The notes below the pieces were generated by a model that made no database searches, was not told the DNA's origin, and saw nothing but the letters and a program-made list of their open reading frames with translations. From NCBI GenBank assembly GCA_965226865.1, contig CBDDEH010000004.1, positions 558,001 to 622,000 of the forward strand: a stretch of 64,000 nucleotides of DNA, read 5' to 3'. This DNA comes from CBDDEH01 sp965226865. GTDB lineage: Bacteria > Chloroflexota > Dehalococcoidia > Lucifugimonadales > JAGWBF01. Positions 34,370-43,158 of this stretch are shown piece after piece. The number at the start of each line of letters is the position of its first letter. Within the stretch, counting starts at the first letter, position 1. The translations under genes and the position numbers were made by a program.

Positions 34370-35359
34370 TTAAAGGTCCCGATGGTCGCCGAGCCATTTT
34401 GCGACCTCTTTCGCATGATAGGTCAAAATAATATCCGCGCCGGCCCTTTTTATGGCCGTAAGTATCTCGATGGTGACCCGTTCCCCATCGAGCCACTCAT
34501 TCGCTGCGGCCGCCTTGACCATAGAGAACTCACCGCTGACGTTGTAGGCGGCTATTGGGAGATCGAATCGCTCCCGGGCCCTGGCTATTATGTCCAGGTA
34601 AGCCAACGCGGGCTTTATCATGACGACGTCTGCACCTTCCTGGACGTCGCTCTCGATCTCTCGCATAGCCATGCGCCAATTGGCCGGGTCCATCTGGTAC
34701 CCCCGCCGGTTGCCGAACTGAGGAGTCGATTCGGCGGCGACTCGGAATGGCCCGTAGAACGCCGACTCATATTTGGCGGCGTAGGAAATTATAGGCACGT
34801 GATCGTATCCGTGTACGTCGAGGCTTGTTCGTATCGATTTGACCTGGCCATCCATCATGGCGGAAGGCGCTACCACGTCCGCTCCGGCCGCTACGTGTGA
34901 AAGGGCCGTTCTCGACAGCAGATCAAGCGTTTCGTCATTATCAACTCGGCCGTCCCGCACGATCCCACAGTGGCCGTGATCGGTGTACTCACAAAGACAG
35001 ACGTCGGTGATGACCAGGAGGTCAGGCACTGCCTTCTTGATTACCCTGATTGCCTCTTGGACGATTCCGTGGTCGTCGTAAGCTTCATTGCCGAGAGGGT
35101 CTTTGGTCATTGGAATGCCAAAGAGGATGACTGCTGGAATGCCGAGTTCTTTTACCTCTGTAACTTCGTTGAGAATATAGTCCAAGGAAAGTTGATAGCA
35201 CCCTGGCATGGGGCTAATGGGATCCTTAACCTCTCTGCCGTGGCATATGAATATCGGGTAGATAAGATCGCTGGCTGACAGGCGGGTCTCTTGTGACAGG
35301 ACGCGCATAGGCTCCAACTCTCTTAACCTGCGTAGACGGGTCTCGGGAAAGCTGGTCAA
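34370..35359 (-). CDS. hemB: Delta-aminolevulinic acid dehydratase (porphobilinogen synthase)
   Basis: Condenses two 5-aminolevulinate molecules to porphobilinogen. The zinc-type active site is visible as TDVCLCEYTDHGHCG (about 120-134). The two active-site lysines are in IISYAAKYESAFYGPFR (about 200) and DVVMIKPALAYLDII (about 253), and the N-terminal PIFICHGREVKDPISPMPG is typical. 329 residues from TTG 35359. It follows the cobA-hemD gene by one base, as the last gene of the tetrapyrrole operon. Confidence 0.96.
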   Translation of the reverse strand: MTSFPETRLRRLRELEPMRVLSQETRLSASDLIYPIFICHGREVKDPISPMPGCYQLSLDYILNEVTEVKELGIPAVILFGIPMTKDPLGNEAYDDHGIVQEAIRVIKKAVPDLLVITDVCLCEYTDHGHCGIVRDGRVDNDETLDLLSRTALSHVAAGADVVAPSAMMDGQVKSIRTSLDVHGYDHVPIISYAAKYESAFYGPFRVAAESTPQFGNRRGYQMDPANWRMAMREIESDVQEGADVVMIKPALAYLDIIARARERFDLPIAAYNVSGEFSMVKAAAANEWLDGERVTIEILTAIKRAGADIILTYHAKEVAKWLGDHRDL

Positions 35360-35360
35360 G

Positions 35361-36884
35361 TTATCTGACCTCTACGCTCGTAAAATAGTCTTTCATCGCC
35401 TGTACCAGTCCGGCAGTCGTATATTCTCTCGCCATGATATCGACATTCAGGCCCAAATCTTTAGCTTTGTTTGTCGTGATAGGCCCGATGCATGCGATAG
35501 TTAAATCGTCAAGAAGGCCGGCGTTCCCATCCAGCATGTCAACCAGATTCGCCACAGTAGACGAGCTGGTGAAAGTTACTATGTCAATTGTACCATCGTT
35601 TAGTGCCTTTAACGCCTTGGCCCGGGACTCCTGGGGCGTAACCGTCCTATAGACGGGCAGGTCCTCTACCAGGGCTCCGAGACGCGCCAGACCCGTGGCA
35701 AGCTCGTCCCGAGCTATTTCCGATCTGGGGAGGAGCACACGAGCTTTATTTAAGTCGACGTCGCTCAGGGCCTCTACCATGGCCTCTGAGACGAATTCGC
35801 CGGGAACCCTATCAGGGTTTATTCCCCGCAGCTCCAATGCTGCGGCCGTCGCGGGCCCGATCGCGCCTACTTTGACTCCACCCAATGCTCTCGAGTCAAG
35901 TCCCAGTGCAGCCATCCTGCTGAAGATCGCGTCCACACCGTTGGCGCTGGTGAAGATGATCCAGTCGTACGACTGGAGAGACGAGATAGCACGGTCTATG
36001 GTGGAATAGTCATCGACAGCCGATATCTCGATGGCGGGAATCTCGATAGGAAGCGCCCCTTCCCGGGCTAATAGCTCCGAGAGAGTAGAGGCCTGGGTGC
36101 GAGACCTGGTGACCAGCACACGCTTCCCGAATAAGGGACGGTTGTCGAACCACCGGAGTTCTTCTCGAAGATTTACCACCGGGCCGAACACGGCTACGAT
36201 CGGCGGGCTCAACCCGGCTTCTCTACCTCGCTCGACGATGTCTTCCAGTATACCGGTCACGGTTTGCTGATGTGGCTCTGTACCCCACCGTATCAATGCC
36301 ACCGGAGTGGACGCATCCATCCCCTCGTCGGCCAGAGCTCGTACGATGTCCTCGAGGGTGTTCCAGCCCATAAGGACTACCAGCGTGCCACCGGTTTTCG
36401 CGAGCGCACTCCAATTGACCGATGAGTCTTGTTTAGCTGGGTCCTCGCTTCCGCTGACTACTGTGAAGGATGTGGCTATTTCCCTATGGGTTAGCGGTAT
36501 GCCGGCGTATGCAGGGGCAGCGACGGCTGACGTGACTCCCGGCACGACTTCGAAGGGGATGCCCGCTTGCCGTAGCGCCTGGGCCTCTTCTCCACCCCGT
36601 CCCAAGACAAACGGGTCACCGCCCTTCAGGCGGACAACTGTTTTGCCTTCTTGGGCCTTCTTGACTAGGCACTGGTTTATCTCTTCCTGCTCCATAGTCC
36701 GGCTCCCAGGACCCTTCCCGGCGAAGACCATCTCAGAGCCCGCCTTGGTCTGGCTGAGTAGACGGTCATCAACAAGGCGGTCGTAGACTATGACGTCGGC
36801 TTGCTGGAGAAGGCGCAGCCCGGCTGCGGTGACCAGACCCGGGTCACCGGGCCCGGCTCCTATCAGATAGACCTTACCGGCCAA
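35361..36884 (-). CDS. cobA-hemD: Uroporphyrinogen-III C-methyltransferase / uroporphyrinogen-III synthase fusion
   Basis: 507 residues with two domains. Residues 1-240 are the SAM-dependent methylase (VYLIGAGPGDPGLVTAAGLR, DVIVYDRLVDDRLL, VVRLKGGDPFVLGRGGEEA), which makes precorrin-2. Residues about 250-505 are HemD (FGKRVLVTRSRTQASTLSEL, DWIIFTSANGVDAIF, IVTFTSSSTVANLVDML), which closes hydroxymethylbilane to uroporphyrinogen III. The fusion couples tetrapyrrole ring closure to the siroheme branch. TTG start. Lies between hemC and hemB. Confidence 0.95.
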   Translation of the reverse strand: MAGKVYLIGAGPGDPGLVTAAGLRLLQQADVIVYDRLVDDRLLSQTKAGSEMVFAGKGPGSRTMEQEEINQCLVKKAQEGKTVVRLKGGDPFVLGRGGEEAQALRQAGIPFEVVPGVTSAVAAPAYAGIPLTHREIATSFTVVSGSEDPAKQDSSVNWSALAKTGGTLVVLMGWNTLEDIVRALADEGMDASTPVALIRWGTEPHQQTVTGILEDIVERGREAGLSPPIVAVFGPVVNLREELRWFDNRPLFGKRVLVTRSRTQASTLSELLAREGALPIEIPAIEISAVDDYSTIDRAISSLQSYDWIIFTSANGVDAIFSRMAALGLDSRALGGVKVGAIGPATAAALELRGINPDRVPGEFVSEAMVEALSDVDLNKARVLLPRSEIARDELATGLARLGALVEDLPVYRTVTPQESRAKALKALNDGTIDIVTFTSSSTVANLVDMLDGNAGLLDDLTIACIGPITTNKAKDLGLNVDIMAREYTTAGLVQAMKDYFTSVEVR

Positions 36885-36919
36885 ATGAGCGCTCCATAGA
36901 AAAGTTCAGTAAACCTGGT

Positions 36920-37846
36920 TTAAGTTTTCGCCTCGTCGAGTAGCGGGCCCGCGCCTCTTTCCACAAGCCGGAGATGTGCATCCATAGCTACCTCGTGGGG
37001 GTTGCTGGCCCTTCCTCTCACCTTGAATTTATAAGTCTGGCTACCATCTTCCGAGGCTAGAAACACCCGCAGCACCATCGTATCCTGTTCTACCTGAGCG
37101 TAAGCCCCCACCGGGAGCTGGCATCCTCCTCCAAGGACCTCCAGAAACGCTCTCTCTGCGGTAACTGCCTTCTTGGTGGAGGCATCCTCCACCCGAGACA
37201 CCATGGCCTGCATATCGTAATCGTCCTGTCTCACCTCCACGGCCAAGGCACCCTGGCCCGGGGCGGGAACGAAGTCATCGATGGGCAAGATTTCGGCGAT
37301 CTCGCCCTCCATACCCATGCGAATGACCCCTGCTGCGGCCAGAATCGCACCGTCATAACCCTCGCCTTTGGCCTTTCTCAAGCGTGTGTCGACATTACCC
37401 CGTATTGGAAGCGCCTCCAGGTCTGGCCGAACAGCTCGGAGTTGAGCTGCCCGTCGAGGGCTGCTTGTACCTATCCTGGCCCCTTTGGGAAGCTGAGCCA
37501 GTGGCAAGTTGAAGCGGTTTGCGAGAACGTCTCTAGCGTCGATTCGCTTGTATATAGCGCCTATTGCTAGGCCATCAGGGAGACGGGTAGGCATATCTTT
37601 CAGACTGTGCACGGCCATATCTAGCTCCCCCTCTAGAAGGGCCCTTTCGATCTCTTTGACGAATATACCCACGCCCAGGGTATCGATGGGGGCGTTAGAA
37701 GCTTTGTCACCGCCGGTCTTGACGCGCACCACCTCGAAGTCGGCGTCCGGATTCAGGTCCCGTACCTTGGTCAGAACTTCTTCAGTTTGACGAAGAGCCA
37801 AGCCGCTGCCACGGCTGCCTACGAGGACACGCTTGACCAGGGTCAC
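36920..37846 (-). CDS. hemC: Hydroxymethylbilane synthase (porphobilinogen deaminase)
   Basis: Polymerises four porphobilinogen units. GSRGSGLALRQTEEVLTKV at the start, VHSLKDMPTRLPDGLAIGAI, GTSSPRRAAQLRAVRPDLEA with substrate-binding Arg residues, and VLGGGCQLPVGAYAQVEQ containing the Cys that holds the dipyrromethane cofactor (about 237). 308 residues from GTG 37846. The 20-bp gap to the siroheme synthase gene upstream and the 35-bp gap to cobA-hemD downstream indicate one transcript. Confidence 0.96.
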   Translation of the reverse strand: MTLVKRVLVGSRGSGLALRQTEEVLTKVRDLNPDADFEVVRVKTGGDKASNAPIDTLGVGIFVKEIERALLEGELDMAVHSLKDMPTRLPDGLAIGAIYKRIDARDVLANRFNLPLAQLPKGARIGTSSPRRAAQLRAVRPDLEALPIRGNVDTRLRKAKGEGYDGAILAAAGVIRMGMEGEIAEILPIDDFVPAPGQGALAVEVRQDDYDMQAMVSRVEDASTKKAVTAERAFLEVLGGGCQLPVGAYAQVEQDTMVLRVFLASEDGSQTYKFKVRGRASNPHEVAMDAHLRLVERGAGPLLDEAKT

Positions 37847-37866
37847 CGTTACATCCCTTCTCTCGA

Positions 37867-38538
37867 CTAAGCCGTGCGGCGGCTTGGCGCGGTGGCAGCC
37901 TTTTTCGGGGTCCCTTTCGCCAATTTGGCAATCAGTTGGTCGAAAGCCTCTTCCGACCTGCCGGATTTCACAAGATCGACGAGATCAGGGGTGATGCTGC
38001 CCTGCCATATGTCCGGATCCACTGTAATACCGCGCTGTTTCAGCTCTTTTCTGGCTTCGGACAAGATACCCGAAAGGTGAGCGTACTCCAGTGACTCGCT
38101 TTGTTCCAAAGACTCGCGGAGTTTCCGGGCTAGAGCAGGACTCGTGCCGTTGGTAGACAGAGCTATGGTCACATCGCCGCGCCTGACGATTGCCGGTGCT
38201 ATAAAGACGCAGAGGGAAGGGACGTCTACTACGTTGAGGAGCACCCTTTGGCGGGTCGCCTCATCTGACACTGCTCTGTTGATTCCGCTGTCGTCTGTGG
38301 CGGCTATAGCCAGAAACGCGCCCTTCAAGTCTCCGCTTGAATACCCGCGCGCGAGCCAGGTCACTTGACCCAGATCGGCCTTATGGCGAATATCGGGTGT
38401 TACTTCAGGGCTGATGACTGTAACTTGAGCCGCGCTTTCGAGGAGAGCCTCCAGTTTCCGCTGCGCCACTTCACCGCCGCCGATGACGACGCAGAGTCTC
38501 CCCTTGAGGTCGAGAAAAACGGGGTAATACGGGGCCAT
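37867..38538 (-). CDS. Precorrin-2 dehydrogenase / sirohydrochlorin ferrochelatase (siroheme synthase domain)
   Basis: CysG N-terminal/Met8-like enzyme that oxidises precorrin-2 with NAD and may insert iron to give siroheme. The N-terminus YPVFLDLKGRLCVVIGGGEV plus AQRKLEALLESAAQVTVISP is the NAD-binding Rossmann motif. FLAIAATDDSGINRAVSDEA and DVPSLCVFIAPAIVRRGDVT follow, then a helical C-terminal domain. 223 residues, ATG start with the next gene upstream ending 12 bp away. Together with CobA and the siroheme decarboxylase it lines up the route uroporphyrinogen III to siroheme to didecarboxysiroheme. Confidence 0.92.
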   Translation of the reverse strand: MAPYYPVFLDLKGRLCVVIGGGEVAQRKLEALLESAAQVTVISPEVTPDIRHKADLGQVTWLARGYSSGDLKGAFLAIAATDDSGINRAVSDEATRQRVLLNVVDVPSLCVFIAPAIVRRGDVTIALSTNGTSPALARKLRESLEQSESLEYAHLSGILSEARKELKQRGITVDPDIWQGSITPDLVDLVKSGRSEEAFDQLIAKLAKGTPKKAATAPSRRTA

Positions 38539-38550
38539 GGCAGAGGGTCC

Positions 38551-39564
38551 TTAGACAAAGTACCGGACGCGGGTCTTCTTGTACTCACGGGTACTATACA
38601 ACATAGTGTAATCTGTAATGCCCGTGGCCTTGGAAATCTCCCTTGCTACCTCTTCACATCCTTCTTTTGAGATGGCGTGGATCATGGTGAAGTGGTTGTA
38701 GGGCCAGTCTGAGAAAGTGGGCCGCTCGTAGCAATGGCTTACGGCAGGGTGTGCTGCCATTTTCTGCCCGACTTCTTCGGACTTCTCTGGTGGAACTTTC
38801 CATACACCCATCCCATTGGCACGGAATCCGGCTTTTCTATGGTGGAGCACAGCACTGTACCGGCGCATAATGGTGCGCTGCTGAAACTCCGCGGCGATAC
38901 CGAAAAGCTCTGCAATCGAGATTCCTAAACGTTCAGCCATTTCATCAAAGGGCCGAGTTACCATGGGCAGGTCCTCCTGCAGCTCACGGATAACCCGAAT
39001 GTCGAACTCGCTCACCGGGACTACCTTATTCCAATCCTTGGATTGGTCGCCATTAGAGTTGTACCCGTCGGGGCTGTAGTACTCGTACGCGGCACCTTTG
39101 CCTTCCACCATATCGAAGTTGACTCCGATCTTAAAGAATCGGATGGTTGGCATGACTCGGTACCCAAGAGCGCTTGTTTCTTCGGCCATATGGCGGACAG
39201 TGTCTTCGATGCTGCCCCCAGGCGGGACGGCCACTGTGAACCAGAGATTGAACGTGGAGCCTTGCCGCTCATAGTTGTGGCTGACTCCTGGGTGTTCGTT
39301 GATCCTTAAGGCCGCCTTGCGGAGGTTTGATGGCTTGCACGACATGGCCACCAGGCTGGTCTTGTAACCCAGCTTTCTCGTATCAAAAATAGCGCTGATC
39401 TGTCTGACTACGTTCTTCTTTCTAAGGCGGGCCAGCCGCTCGGTCACTTCGCCTTCAAGAACGCCGAGCTGTTGGCCTATATCCAGATAGGGTTGCTCGA
39501 CCAAGGGGAACTTCGACTGAATGATGTTCAGCAGCTTTCGATCTGTAAGGTCCATCCCCTTCAT
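38551..39564 (-). CDS. Siroheme decarboxylase, AhbA-AhbB-like fusion
   Basis: 337 residues made of two Lrp/AsnC-like halves. The first has LTDRKLLNIIQSKFPLVEQP and SHNYERQGSTFNLWFTVAV. The second has EFDIRVIRELQEDLPMVTRP and SHCYERPTFSDWPYNHFTMI. The paired YER and W-P/F motifs are those of AhbA and AhbB, which remove two acetate carboxyls from siroheme on the alternative route to heme (or heme d1 in nitrite reducers). Here both subunits are in one polypeptide. ATG 39564 has a strong GGGAGGGGG site upstream. First gene of the tetrapyrrole operon. Confidence 0.9.
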   Translation of the reverse strand: MKGMDLTDRKLLNIIQSKFPLVEQPYLDIGQQLGVLEGEVTERLARLRKKNVVRQISAIFDTRKLGYKTSLVAMSCKPSNLRKAALRINEHPGVSHNYERQGSTFNLWFTVAVPPGGSIEDTVRHMAEETSALGYRVMPTIRFFKIGVNFDMVEGKGAAYEYYSPDGYNSNGDQSKDWNKVVPVSEFDIRVIRELQEDLPMVTRPFDEMAERLGISIAELFGIAAEFQQRTIMRRYSAVLHHRKAGFRANGMGVWKVPPEKSEEVGQKMAAHPAVSHCYERPTFSDWPYNHFTMIHAISKEGCEEVAREISKATGITDYTMLYSTREYKKTRVRYFV

Positions 39565-39717
39565 ATTTCCCCCTCCCGGCCCGAGATGGCATCAGCGCTA
39601 TTTTAACACCGGCCCACGTCGTCTTGCACCGTAGTTATGCTACGGAAAGCTGTTCCTGGTACCGCCTCTAGGCTGGCCCAGCCTAGCATAGGGTCATGGA
39701 CGGGTCAATCTTTGGTT

Positions 39718-40446
39718 ATGTTTGGTAGAGTCATCGCGGGGTGGTATAGTGGAGGTTGGAGAGGTGGGATTTCGGAAGGGAAAATCGATAGAGCCAGGCG
39801 AGACCTTTTCCTCAAACTCCAGATGGAGATACGGGACAACAAGGTCATAGAAGCCATGATGAAGGTGCGAAGAGAGGCTTTCGTATCCGAAGAATCTCGG
39901 CACCTCGCCTATATGGATATCGCTTTGCCCATAGGCGATGGCCAAACCATCTCCCAGCCCTACATCGTTGCCCTCATGGTCAGCATCCTAAACCTGACCG
40001 GTGGAGAGCGAGTAATGGAAATAGGTACCGGGAGTGGTTATCAGGCGGCGGTGCTATCCCAAATGGTACCTTCCGGAATGGTTCTAACCCTTGAACGTAT
40101 TCCCAGCCTGGCCGATTCGGCAAGCGAGCTACTTCGGTCGCTGGAATGCAACAACGTGGAGGTAAGAGATGCCGGAGCAGTCCTGGGATGCCCAGAAATG
40201 GCGCCCTTCGACGCGATAATCGTGGCGGCAGCGGCGCCTAGACTGCCAGAGAACCTGCTGACCCAACTGGCGGTAGGTGGCCGAATGGTGATACCGCTGG
40301 GAGACATCAAAGAGCAGCAACTGACCGAGGTTCGAAGGACGGGCGAAGGTTATTCCGTCAGCCTCCTGGTACCTTGCCGTTTCGTTCCCCTGATCGGGGA
40401 AGAAGCCTGGCCCGATGATACAGAACAGGGTGAATACTTCGATTGA
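39718..40446 (+). CDS. pcm: Protein-L-isoaspartate O-methyltransferase
   Basis: Repairs isoaspartyl residues using SAM. ALPIGDGQTISQPYIVALMV, VMEIGTGSGYQAAVLSQM and the post-motif MVIPLGDIKEQQLTEV are diagnostic. The start is uncertain: ATG 39718 is used, but a TTGGTA-N17-TATAGT promoter-like sequence (39723-39751) lies inside this 5' end, so the true start could be nearer DRARRDLFLKLQ or the ATG at 39823. An upstream ATG at 39637 is also in frame. The catalytic domain from about residue 45 is intact. Confidence 0.85.
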   Translation: MFGRVIAGWYSGGWRGGISEGKIDRARRDLFLKLQMEIRDNKVIEAMMKVRREAFVSEESRHLAYMDIALPIGDGQTISQPYIVALMVSILNLTGGERVMEIGTGSGYQAAVLSQMVPSGMVLTLERIPSLADSASELLRSLECNNVEVRDAGAVLGCPEMAPFDAIIVAAAAPRLPENLLTQLAVGGRMVIPLGDIKEQQLTEVRRTGEGYSVSLLVPCRFVPLIGEEAWPDDTEQGEYFD

Positions 40447-40472
40447 ATCCGATCGTTGCCGCCTGCTATACT
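40443..40472 (+). promoter_or_regulatory. Promoter of the gatB operon
   Basis: TTGAAT (40443-40448) and TATACT (40467-40472) with an 18-bp spacer, starting at the pcm stop codon. The predicted transcript starts about 8 bp before the gatB ATG, so the leader is very short. Confidence 0.5.
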
Positions 40473-40486
40473 ACCGCTGACGTTTT

Positions 40487-42001
40487 ATGAGTGAGAAGCC
40501 GACCGCAGTCGAGAACAAGATCAGGACCAGCTACGAGACGGTCATTGGACTCGAGATCCATGTCCAGTTAGCGACCAGGAGCAAGATGTTCTGCTCTTGT
40601 CGTGCGGACTACCAGTCGGCTCAACCCAATACCCTGGTTTGCCCCGTCTGTCTTGGCATGCCTGGCGTTCTACCGGTCATCAACGAAACAGCAGTCAAAT
40701 ACACGATAATGACTGGTCTCGCGCTGAATTGCCGTATATCCGCACATACTAAGTTCGACAGGAAAAATTACCCATATCCAGATCTGATGAAGGGCTATCA
40801 AATCTCTCAATACGACAGTCCCATCGCCATCGGTGGTTATTTGGAAATAGGGATGGAGGGCTCACCCAAACGAGTCGGCATAACCCGAGTTCATCTGGAG
40901 GAAGACGTGGCCAAGCTGCAACATGTCAGGAACGGTGAGGGATCGTACAGCTTGGTTGACGTTAACAGGTCGGGAACGCCGCTGATGGAAATAGTCAGCG
41001 AGCCGGACATGAGGTCCGCGGACGAAGCGAAGCAATATCTTACCAGCGTGCATTCGATCCTCCAATACCTGGGAGTCTCTACGGTCCAAATGCAGGAAGG
41101 AAGCTTTCGTTGCGACGCCAACATAAGCGTGCGTCCGGTAGGCAGCGACGACTTCAACTCAAAAGTCGAAGTCAAGAATATGAACAGCTTCAGGGCTGTG
41201 CACAACGCCCTCAAGTACGAGGTTGATAGGCAAATCCGGATCGTCGAAGACGGAGGGAGGGTTGCGCAGGAGACTCGAGGCTGGATCGAGGAGCGCAACG
41301 TTACTGTATCGCAAAGAAGTAAGGAGTTCGCCCACGATTACCGCTACTTCCCCGAGCCGGACCTGCCGCCGCTTTTCATCGACTCGGCCTGGGCAGACGA
41401 GATACGCGCGAACCTCCCCGAACTGCCCGTTGAGCGCCGGAACCGCTTTATGACCCAATTCGGCCTACCTCTCTACGACGCTGGCCTGTTGACCAACTCC
41501 AAGGCTACGGCTGATTTCTTCGAACGATGTATGGAGGAGCAAAGCCTTGCCTCTCAGATTCTGGCGGATCGAGCCAAGACAATCAGCAACTGGGTCCTTA
41601 CTGAGCTGAATCGTCTTCTGAACTTGACTCAGACCGGTATAACCCAGTCCAAGGTGACGCCTGGTTACCTGGTGGAACTGGTTGACCTGATCGATGCCGG
41701 GACTCTGAGTAACACATTGGCCAAAACAGTTCTCGAGGAATCTTTCGACTCCGGCAAATCGCCACGGGAAGTTGTGGCCGAAAGCGGCTACGAACAAATA
41801 AATGATTCTTCTATAGTCGAGACAGCCGTCGATGAATCCATTATGTCAAGTCCCCAGGCTGTTTCCGATTATCTAAAAGGCAAAGAGACAGCGGCGAAAT
41901 TTCTGGTGGGCCAGGTCATGAGGATTACCAATGGGCAAGCGAATCCAGCCATGGTAAACCAGATGGTCCGGGAGAAGCTGGAAGCTATCAAGGAGTCCTA
42001 G
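40487..42001 (+). CDS. gatB: Aspartyl/glutamyl-tRNA amidotransferase subunit B
   Basis: Kinase/tRNA-binding subunit of GatCAB, which converts Glu-tRNA-Gln and Asp-tRNA-Asn to the amides. VIGLEIHVQLATRSKMFCSC, zinc cysteines (CSC ... CPVCLG), NYPYPDLMKGYQISQYDSPI, PLMEIVSEPDMRSADEAKQY and the C-terminal YqeY-like tail (NPAMVNQMVREKLEAIKES) are all present. 504 residues. gatA is not in the window; a GatC-like gene is far away at 61.6 kb. secG follows after 3 bases. Confidence 0.96.
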   Translation: MSEKPTAVENKIRTSYETVIGLEIHVQLATRSKMFCSCRADYQSAQPNTLVCPVCLGMPGVLPVINETAVKYTIMTGLALNCRISAHTKFDRKNYPYPDLMKGYQISQYDSPIAIGGYLEIGMEGSPKRVGITRVHLEEDVAKLQHVRNGEGSYSLVDVNRSGTPLMEIVSEPDMRSADEAKQYLTSVHSILQYLGVSTVQMQEGSFRCDANISVRPVGSDDFNSKVEVKNMNSFRAVHNALKYEVDRQIRIVEDGGRVAQETRGWIEERNVTVSQRSKEFAHDYRYFPEPDLPPLFIDSAWADEIRANLPELPVERRNRFMTQFGLPLYDAGLLTNSKATADFFERCMEEQSLASQILADRAKTISNWVLTELNRLLNLTQTGITQSKVTPGYLVELVDLIDAGTLSNTLAKTVLEESFDSGKSPREVVAESGYEQINDSSIVETAVDESIMSSPQAVSDYLKGKETAAKFLVGQVMRITNGQANPAMVNQMVREKLEAIKES

Positions 42002-42004
42002 ACT

Positions 42005-42217
42005 TTGGGCGTTATCAACACTCTTCAAATTCTTATTAGCATAGTCCTGGTTATAGTAATATTGTTACAGGTTCGTGAGACCGGTACCGGTCTTTTCGGC
42101 AGCGCCCAGGCCAGCTTCCGCACTAGGCGTGGGCTAGAGAAGACCTTCTTCCAATTCACGATAGTTCTGGCGTTCAGCTTTCTGGTCCTGTCCATTATCA
42201 GCGCGCGAGTGGGTTAA
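42005..42217 (+). CDS. secG: Preprotein translocase subunit SecG
   Basis: Seventy-residue inner-membrane protein that assists SecYEG. Two hydrophobic helices (LQILISIVLVIVILLQ and FTIVLAFSFLVLSIISA) flank the conserved loop GTGLFGSAQASFRTRRGLEK, whose G-L-F-G-x-x-x-x-x-F-R-T-R-R-G-x-E-K pattern is the SecG signature. TTG start three bases after gatB, so it is translationally coupled to it. Confidence 0.93.
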   Translation: MGVINTLQILISIVLVIVILLQVRETGTGLFGSAQASFRTRRGLEKTFFQFTIVLAFSFLVLSIISARVG

Positions 42218-42223
42218 AATAGC

Positions 42224-43045
42224 CTGTCGTCATCCGTCATAACCCTCACCACCGACTTCGGAACCGTCGACCCCTACGCCGGTATTATGAAAGGGGTCAT
42301 ATTAGGCGTTAACCCCAGCGCGTCCATCGTAGATATCAGCCACGACGTTCAGCCACAGCAGATACTGGACGGCGCCTTTATCATTGGGACCAGTCATCGC
42401 TATTTCCCCGAGGGAACTATCCATGTCGTAGTCGTGGATCCGGGCGTTGGAACCGACCGAAAGGCCGTACTGCTGGTCACGCCGGTGGCGTTCTTCCTGG
42501 CTCCGGACAACGGACTCCTTAGCTGGATAATTCGCGAAGGTTCAGACATCGAGGAAGCGCATAAGTCAGCCCGAGTTGCCGTGCCTGCTAGCTATCGAGC
42601 TTATAGTCTCACCAACCCAAAGTTCTGGATGCATCCTGTGAGCTCTACCTTTCATGGCCGTGATATATTCGCGCCCGTGGCCGCGCACATTTCGCTAGGG
42701 GTGCTGCCGCGGGAAATGGGTGAAGAAATTTCAGAGCTGACCTATGTGTCTGACCCCCTCCCCGGTTGGATTAAGGATGAGCTTATAGGCCATGTAGTGC
42801 ACGTGGACAGGTTCGGCAATCTCGTAACGAATATACACTCAACGCGCCTCGACACAATAGGACAAATATCTATGGAGGTAAAAGGTCGGTGCGTCACTGG
42901 AATAAGTCGTTCCTATGCGGAAAGAGAAGGACTCATGGGAATCATAGGTAGCTATGGTTTCTTGGAATTCTCCGTCAGAGACGGCAGTGCGGCCCAGGAG
43001 TTGGAAGCGGTCGTTGGGGACACTGTACGGGTGAAACACGCTTAA
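42224..43045 (+). CDS. SAM hydroxide adenosyltransferase (SAM hydrolase), no standard start codon
   Basis: DUF62-type enzyme that splits S-adenosylmethionine to adenosine and methionine. The conserved N-terminus ITLTTDFGTVDPYAGIMKGV begins at 42239, but no ATG, GTG or TTG lies between it and the in-frame secG stop at 42217; the only candidates are CTG 42224 or a non-standard codon. Starting at ATG 42287 would remove the substrate-binding TTDFG motif. Later motifs FHGRDIFAPVAAHISLG and HVDRFGNLVTNIHSTRL are intact. It may be translated by coupling to secG, or a base may be wrong here. Confidence 0.85.
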   Translation: MSSSVITLTTDFGTVDPYAGIMKGVILGVNPSASIVDISHDVQPQQILDGAFIIGTSHRYFPEGTIHVVVVDPGVGTDRKAVLLVTPVAFFLAPDNGLLSWIIREGSDIEEAHKSARVAVPASYRAYSLTNPKFWMHPVSSTFHGRDIFAPVAAHISLGVLPREMGEEISELTYVSDPLPGWIKDELIGHVVHVDRFGNLVTNIHSTRLDTIGQISMEVKGRCVTGISRSYAEREGLMGIIGSYGFLEFSVRDGSAAQELEAVVGDTVRVKHA

Positions 43046-43158
43046 AGTGGTCGTATCTGGTGAGACTACGCTTCCTTGTTTCAAGGGATTATGGTATCCT
43101 AACATCGGACTACTCCGTATCTAAAAGTGACGTTATGTTTACCTCCGGACGACACTAG

